Below the pieces are notes generated by a model. That model saw nothing but the letters and a program-made list of their open reading frames with translations, did not search any database and was not told the origin of the DNA. The translations under genes were made by a program, and so were the position numbers. This document shows positions 60,101 to 64,000 of a stretch of DNA of 64,000 bases, piece after piece. Numbering within the stretch: the first letter of the stretch is position 1; every line of letters begins with the position of its first letter. Origin of the DNA: Setophaga petechia (lineage: Eukaryota; Chordata; Aves; Passeriformes; Parulidae); the NCBI GenBank assembly GCA_024362935.1, contig JANCRA010000005.1, positions 22,962,235 to 23,026,234 of the forward strand. Reading direction: 5' to 3'.

Positions 60101-63100
60101 CTTCTTACTTTTTTCCCAAGCAGCATGGATATTAACAGCCTATTTTCCACACAGACACATTAATGTATGTACAATAGTGAAAAGAGAATTCGGTTTTTGA
60201 ACAAGAGCATTGTTTTTTCAGACATTAATTTACTTTTCTTTAAATTTAAGATTGCTTAAACCCAGCAATTAACTACTGCAATAATGAAAGAATGCTGATA
60301 ATATGGATTGAGAGATTCTACTCTTCTAGGAGTTTATGAACCACTGAAATTTAATTTGGTATCAGGTAAATCTCTGGAAGCACAGATGATCTATTTCTGC
60401 TTTTGTGAACCTCCACCAACTCCCAATGCCTGCAAATTCAAAGTATCTTCCACTAATCCAAATAAGAAATGAATAAAATCAAGGAGCAAATTAATCAACT
60501 CTGAATCCATGCTCTCTTTTAATGACAAAATGAATTTATTTTACCATGTGCAGGATTTGGGGTTTTTTTCAGTTACATGCAATTCTATTATCAATATTTG
60601 AGATACATACTCTAAACTGATTTTTTAAAAACACTGCTTCACACAAAAAAACAGTTGTGGACAAAAAGCCCCTACCTCTCATGACCTACATTAAAAGACC
60701 TTGTCTCAAGTTCAAGAATTTGAAAGCTCTCAATATTTTCCCCCTTCAGCAACTAATCCTCATCACATTGCTGCTGACTGCTCATCCTCCAGTGTGCTTC
60801 TTGCATCACCTGACTGGGTGCAGCAGTGAGACATTTGGTTATAGGAGTCTGAAAACCATACCAAAGAAGAGTGTGTTCAGGAAGGCAGCACATTCAAACC
60901 CCACCAGGTGCAAAATACAAGATGGAACAAGACAGAATGTGGGGAAATTAAAGTGGCAAGAGCTGCTCTCATTTACAGTTTGTGAGGAGGTTATCCCATC
61001 CAAAGGGCAATATACCTTTAACTCTCCAAAGGATTTAAATAACCTGAATAGCTTTGTATCATACCTTGCACAAAGAAGTGTTCCTGGCTTTTAAGAATTA
61101 CAGTCTAGAAGACAAAGAAATGCTTTATCATCAATATCAGAGTTCCCATTTGAAGAGTGCTGTTCTCCTTCTTGTTAAGGGGGCCCTATACCAGTACGGG
61201 TATATGAAAAATTATTACATTAAGTACTGAAGCTAATGGTTGGAAAAATGTATGTAAGTTCTTCTTTCTGCCATTAAAATAAAAAATATTTAGAAAGGGT
61301 AAATGTAAACACTGGCAGCTTCATATTTCTTACATATTGTTTGCCTGAACTCAGGTAAAAAATTTTTCTTTTTAATAAAACACAACACTCACCTTTTCAG
61401 CAGTTGAATGAAATGCGACAGCTGTTTCCAACCGGTGCACTCTTTCTTCAGAAGTCACTGTAAACTGTTTCCACACTCGGTTCAGTCTGGGAAGTGTGTC
61501 CCCTGAGGACCTTGAAGTGCATCGCAAGGACTGGCACAGGACCACTGTTGCCTGCAGTAGCTGTCTCCCATAATCGTATGTACTCTAAAAATTGGAGGGG
61601 ATGGAAGAGTAAGTGCATGTAAAAACCCTGCACTTTACTTGGCAACAAAATAGCATCTTAAAGCAACAACAGCAGGCAAGTTTATGGAAGCTCCACAATT
61701 CAGGTTTACAAAGTACCTTGAACTAATCTGGTCTACTAGAAAATGCTGATAAAGTAAGAATGAAATTGTAATGACCAAAAGTGCTTTAACTCTTAAAAAA
61801 AAAAATCCAATATTCACTGCTGCCTAGTGTTCACACTGGCAAAAGAAGAGAGCTTCCCAAGAACTCTGAATAGCTGTTTGGATCTTCCAAGGGATACTTG
61901 ATACCACTGCTGAGAGGACTGTCTCCCTGAGTTCACTGGCACCATGTCTATGGTCAGCCAGCATCCAGGTGCCCTGAGGCACATCACTGTAACAGCAAAT
62001 CACCCCCCTGTCATCAACTCTTATTCATCAAAAGAGGAATTAGAAAACATCACATCTGTTAATTAACAAGTCCTATTTAGACACTCCTAAAAGCAGGAAA
62101 TGACTGACAAAACATCAGACAAGTTGCCTTGGCCCAGCTTGTCAAACGTAATTTTAAAGACTATTTGAGCTATATCTTTCACAAAAGCCAGTGAACTTTG
62201 TTTGGTTGTTTGCAGTGCCTGTGTGAAGGTTAACTAAGGTAGCGACCTGCAGCATTGCTGCTCTGGATGGAACTGTGGCATTTCATTAGGCCCATCGCCA
62301 ACTTCAGAAATCAATTTCTTCACTCAGGACTGAGGGAAGCCAGTAAGACCAGTGACAGCTGTTCAATGACTGCCCATACAGATATTGATTCTGTTTAGGA
62401 GAGGGTATGAAACTGCACAAACCACATATTGCTAGAAAAAAATAACACATTTCACCTGTGCAACATCAACAAATTTTCGATGTTTCTCCAGTAAAACTTT
62501 TGTTTCTTGAGCATCATCTCCCAGTCGGATGTGTGTCTTCAGCAGAGCATCCAACAGTTCACTTAACCATTCTACTGCCTTAAAAACAAGCCAAAAGAAT
62601 AAAAACGAATACAGGAATAAGAAATTAAACCAGAAGGGTGGCATTACTTCAGTACTAGCATATACTTTTGATACAGAAAAAAGTTAAATGAGTTGTCACA
62701 AACTGGTAGATCATGCATGCAATCCCCAAATACACTATTTGCAGATAATGCTATAGCCTTTATTTTCACTGTACATATTCCCTAAATAAAACTACATTTG
62801 AAAGTTGCAAAAAAAAAGTACTGTAAAATTACCAGCCCCCATATCAACCCAGTGGACTACAAATATCAGAATGATTAAATTCTAGAGGTATTTCCATACC
62901 TGAGCAGCATCCTCTTCACATTTAAATAACTGCACCATCTGAAGCATCTTCAGTCGCCGCACATCCACCATATCCTCACACCTTAAACAGCAGCACACAA
63001 AGATTCATCAACACATGTACAGCAGACACAAAACACTCTGACATTGACAACAATATTTTCAAGGGAGAAACATTAAGATACAAGCATTCATGAAAGGGTG

Positions 63101-63999
63101 ATCAAAGCTGCTTAGCTTGGCAAAATACCTCATGCCACAGACAACAATAAGAAACTTGCAATCAGTAGAACTGAGCACTCCAAGTCACCAAAATCATGAT
63201 CCTCAAGATTCCTGATATGGCTGAGCTCAAGGCAGTAACACCAGAGACAGCTACAAGGTCTTGCAGCAGCATCCCAGGCTCTTTACCTTGCTGCACCAGT
63301 AAGCTCTGCAAAACAGAGGCTAAGACAGACTTTATGCTACTAAAATTCAGATGAAAGTGGGCTTCAACCTGGCATAATTCTGAACTGTACTGTTTGTTGG
63401 GGGCAATGTTTCTTAATGAATACTATGAGGCTGATTAAAAGATAATAAATTTTTCCATTTTTCTTTTTAGCTGACTAGAGATAGTAATATCTGAACCCTT
63501 ATATGATTATGTCCTTTGCTTTACTTGTCAGGAAGCATTTCAAAATCTAATTGATATAAAAACTGACCCTGGTTATCTTGTTCTGAGTTGAGTACAGTTT
63601 ACAGTTTTTTCTCCAGAACACCAATAGAAGTGTTCAAAGTCCTTCTTTTTCCACAATGAGACCTAAGTGAATACATTTAGCAGAATGCTTTCCACCTTAA
63701 TTTCAGAGCCTACAAAGTAGACAGCAAGACTCAGGCTCCTGTTCAGTGCAAATGGAATTACTAATGTCAACAACAGTTGGCTTTATAAGCAAATGCTAAA
63801 GACTGTGTGCATGATCCTTTCCAAATTGGTTACAAACATAAGCTCTTCCAAAGAACAGTTTGTTAGCATGCTGTGTTTTGTTACATGTCTTGCAATGCTT
63901 ACAGAAAGGGCATCATCTGCTCTAATAATGCAGGAAACCAGTTTATAGGTTCCAAAATCATAAATAAAGCAGCAAAATGCCCCTAAAAATAAACATTAC
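56520..63999 (-). CDS. SESTD1: SESTD1, 3' part of gene (five coding exons plus 3' UTR)
   Basis: SEC14 and spectrin domain-containing protein 1 (Solo), a cytosolic phosphoinositide-binding protein. In mammals it is reported to bind TRPC4/5 channels and to act in Dapper/Vangl2 planar polarity signalling. The window holds the C-terminal ~215 of about 696 residues: the last spectrin repeats and the acidic/tail region. Near-identity with human SESTD1 is plain in [40 protein letters not shown] and [15 protein letters not shown]. The SEC14 (CRAL-TRIO) domain and earlier repeats lie beyond position 64000. Both this gene and CCDC141 read leftwards. Coding limits in the window are 57132 and 62981; bases 62982-64000 are intron. 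Confidence 0.96.
56541..56546 (-). terminator. Candidate SESTD1 poly(A) signal AATAAA
   Basis: AATAAA on the minus strand, about 590 bases after the stop codon. A T/G-rich element (tttgttctggtctgtatttt) follows at about 56494-56513. This is the expected layout of signal, cleavage site and downstream element, putting cleavage near 56515-56530. Confidence 0.6.
57132..57261 (-). CDS. SESTD1: SESTD1 last coding exon with stop
   Basis: 130 nt encoding the last 42 residues: (G)[20 protein letters not shown], then [22 protein letters not shown] and TAA at 57132-57134. It matches the human tail, with substitutions only near the end (human ends ...HPEMVTTES). Acceptor ggttttttctag. The basic [13 protein letters not shown] helix lies just before the C-terminus. 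Confidence 0.96.
57508..57612 (+). mobile_element. CR1 LINE, short 3' fragment, plus orientation
   Basis: About 105 bases of CR1 tail: tggtctagtgaaaggtgt, gcctgcccttggcaggggga, ttggaactgg, and tcccttccaacccaaaccat ending in tctgtga. Lies in the last SESTD1 intron, antisense to the gene, and is strongly truncated. Confidence 0.9.
59477..59598 (-). CDS. SESTD1: SESTD1 coding exon (second from the end)
   Basis: 122 nt, 40 codons plus two bases: [20 protein letters not shown], then [22 protein letters not shown]. The acidic [15 protein letters not shown] stretch is a family signature. Acceptor ttattaaacag; donor GATGG-gtatgt. Confidence 0.96.
61393..61584 (-). CDS. SESTD1: SESTD1 coding exon (third from the end)
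   Basis: 64 codons, phase 0 at both ends: [20 protein letters not shown], then [20 protein letters not shown] and a helix ending VAFHSTAEK. Nearly identical to human. Acceptor ccaatttttag; donor AAG-gtgagt is a full consensus. Confidence 0.97.
62456..62578 (-). CDS. SESTD1: SESTD1 coding exon (fourth from the end)
   Basis: 41 codons, phase 0 at both ends: [20 protein letters not shown], then [21 protein letters not shown]. As far as I recall it is identical to human SESTD1, so this repeat is under very strong constraint. Acceptor ttgtttttaag; donor CAG-gtgaaa. Confidence 0.97.
62900..62981 (-). CDS. SESTD1: SESTD1 coding exon (fifth from the end)
   Basis: 82 nt: one base completing a split codon, then 27 codons [27 protein letters not shown]. 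Identical in kind to the human sequence after RKQR. Acceptor gctgctgtttaag; donor CAG-gtatgg. Part of a spectrin repeat helix. Confidence 0.96.
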
Positions 64000-64000
64000 A
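62982..64000 (-). other. SESTD1 intron (partial) to window end
   Basis: About 1 kb without a recognisable exon. The next SESTD1 exon (encoding the stretch before RKQR in mammals) must lie right of the window. Confidence 0.75.

Larger units (their letters stand above)
57262..61392 (-). other. SESTD1 last two introns
   Basis: Introns 57262-59476 and 59599-61392. The first holds the short CR1 fragment at 57508. The second holds a 145-codon plus-strand open frame (60657-61094) without recognisable similarity. Confidence 0.75.

Overview
This is vertebrate nuclear DNA, almost certainly from a bird. It is AT-rich, with short exons in long introns and GT-AG splice sites. It carries CR1 LINE copies ending in the avian CR1 tail (ATTCTATGA-like repeats at about 21340-21360). 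A CR1-derived fragment at about 39957 resembles sequence common in songbirds, but that is only a weak hint. There are no operons, CRISPR arrays or recognisable RNA genes.

Two protein-coding genes lie head-to-tail on the minus strand. The first, about 1-41950, is most of CCDC141 (CAMDI), a coiled-coil/spectrin-like centrosomal protein linked to neuronal migration. I resolved 22 coding exons: the start codon is at 41819, the exons descend to 657, and they give 1,151 uninterrupted residues. The C-terminal exons (an Ig-like domain in the mammalian protein) lie left of position 1. The second gene, about 56520 to beyond 64000, is the 3' part of SESTD1 (SEC14 and spectrin domains 1). Five coding exons give the last ~215 residues; the stop codon is at 57132-57134 and a plausible poly(A) site lies near 56520. 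The SEC14 domain and first spectrin repeats lie right of position 64000. The order and orientation CCDC141-SESTD1 match what I remember of the human chromosome 2q31 locus.

Between them (about 41951-56520) are roughly 14.6 kb without a recognisable coding exon. This stretch must hold the CCDC141 promoter and at least one upstream non-coding exon, because the start-codon exon has a good splice acceptor at its 5' edge. It also holds a locally GC-rich segment (44580-45800) and an (AAT)n microsatellite.

No clearly new biological system is evident. The points most worth a second look are a CR1 insertion that begins at intron position +6 of a CCDC141 splice donor, a tandem splice donor at exon 7, a coding-like block of unknown origin in intron 21, and a poorly conserved exon 22. 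Gene identities rest on comparison with remembered family sequences; exon boundaries come from reading splice signals and frame continuity by hand.
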